A stretch of DNA of 54,187 bases from Symbiodinium natans (taxonomy: Eukaryota > Sar > Dinophyceae > Suessiales > Symbiodiniaceae): contig CAJNDS010002827.1 of NCBI GenBank assembly GCA_905221605.1, positions 213,235 to 267,421 of the forward strand, read 5' to 3'. The notes below the pieces were generated by a model that saw nothing but the letters and a program-made list of their open reading frames with translations, was not told the DNA's origin and ran no database searches. Made by a program: the position numbers and the translations under genes. Positions 53,343 to 54,187 of the stretch are shown here, piece after piece; position 1 is the first letter of the stretch; every line of letters begins with the position of its first letter.

Positions 53343-53825
53343 GCTCCTTGCTGCACTTTCTAGCAAACATATGAATCATGACTGTCAACTCAAGCTCATG
53401 GCTGGACATATGCTGTCCCACACCTCCAGGCCAAGGCACAGAAGTGATGTGGTGATGTCGCGATGGCACGAAACAAGACTTTTACAAGAGCTTCGTGGGA
53501 GTAGCCCCGACAACAGCTCACAGACACCAAGTCGTACTGGATGTCAAGCTACGACAAAGTGTAGCTAGCTTGCCTTCGCTGCGTTGCAGCGAATTTTAAG
53601 AAGAGTTCGAGTTTAGTCATCTGTTGGAGTGGCCCTCGCACCAGTTGCATACATCACTCCAAGCTTCGGCATTCACATTGTAGTGACAACGCAGTTCTTA
53701 GATTCGACTAAACTTTGTTGCATGTATGTACATGTGGTGCAGGCCCGCTTCTCAGATTGGCCGTTAACGAACCATGCGCCCAATTCAGGGCCGCCGTTTC
53801 ACCTGATCTCTTGAAATGAAGGCTG
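53343..53825. other. No gene seen
   Basis: No domain or splice logic is visible on either strand. Confidence 0.4.
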
Positions 53826-53831
53826 CTTTCC

Positions 53832-53915
53832 AGTTGTTGAGTTGTTGAGTTGTGGAGGTGTTGAGTTGTTGAGTTGTTGAGGTGTTGAGTCGTTGAGTTG
53901 TTGAGTTGTTGAATG
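53832..53915. repeat. 8-bp GTTGTTGA tandem repeat
   Basis: About ten units of GTTGTTGA with GTTGAGGT variants. Confidence 0.9.
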
Positions 53916-54085
53916 AGCTTGAGGTTGAACACGGCTCATCAGTTGCTTTGTGGTTGGTGGGCTTTCGGTTTGTGCGCCGGCTGCTTTCGTTGGGACGGTC
54001 GATTTTCGAGAGGCATGAGGGTAAAGGACGTTGGCGTTCGATAGCCACTAGCCGCTAGCCCGCTGAGTACATGCAGACAGACAGA

Positions 54086-54087
<2 letters not shown>

Positions 54088-54184
<97 letters not shown>

Positions 54185-54187
54185 ACA
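54088..54187. repeat. (CA)n microsatellite at the window edge
   Basis: About fifty CA dinucleotides run to the last bases. The array is probably truncated by the window. Confidence 0.97.

Overview
The window reads as nuclear DNA of a dinoflagellate-type protist. The evidence is convergent rather than a single marker. There is a Ty1/copia retrotransposon with a very long polyprotein. Recognisable host genes are cut into short exons by small introns with AG|G acceptors and relaxed donors (GT, GC, probably GA). One host gene looks ciliary or flagellar (MORN repeats), one is a formin, and very large amounts of microsatellite and minisatellite DNA lie between genes. No bacterial-style operons, rRNA, convincing tRNA or CRISPR array were seen. 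All host-like genes from about 20 kb to 53 kb lie on the + strand, as in the unidirectional gene blocks of dinoflagellates. The retroelements and one unidentified reading frame lie on the - strand.

Layout. 0.1-3.4 kb: a GT-rich repeat, then two direct copies of a 1.25-1.35 kb non-coding unit. Each copy is bounded by imperfect terminal inverted repeats and contains a CTGCAG minisatellite and a 65-bp repeat. 3.65-13.37 kb: a copia element on the - strand with two ~290-bp LTRs, a 7-bp target duplication, a primer-binding site, and gag, protease, integrase, RT and RNase H. It also has a second long reading frame nested between protease and integrase, and a ~185-residue extra domain after RNase H. 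It carries two in-frame stops and two frameshifts. 13.4-17.5 kb: a mosaic of degenerate tandem repeats, a fold-back element and G-rich GGGGGGCTTAA arrays. 17.5-19.9 kb: nothing convincing. 20-27.7 kb: a multi-exon MORN-repeat gene whose C-terminal exons suggest a radial-spoke RSPH10B-like protein. 28.5-28.8 kb: compound microsatellite. 31.0-33.5 kb: a decayed LINE-like relic on the - strand. 37.4-38.2 kb: a SEC-C/UPF0225 (YchJ-like) gene. 40.2-41.9 kb: a 1.7-kb trinucleotide array. 42.25-42.7 kb: C-terminal exons of a PAP2-family, dolichyldiphosphatase-like enzyme. 43.6-48.3 kb: a formin. 49.4-51.1 kb and 53.0-53.35 kb: duplicated exon modules of an unidentified gene or genes. 51.1-51.9 kb: an unidentified - strand reading frame.

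The host genes do not form a pathway. They are a cytoskeletal formin, a flagellar MORN protein, a lipid-phosphate phosphatase and a small zinc-binding protein, placed among repeats. The strongest candidates for something undescribed are the copia element (post-RNase H methyltransferase-like domain plus nested frame), the paired TIR units at the left edge, and the duplicated two-exon module near 50 kb. Exon limits were read by eye from splice-site and frame logic. Long + strand stretches between 23.5 and 43 kb may hide further short exons.
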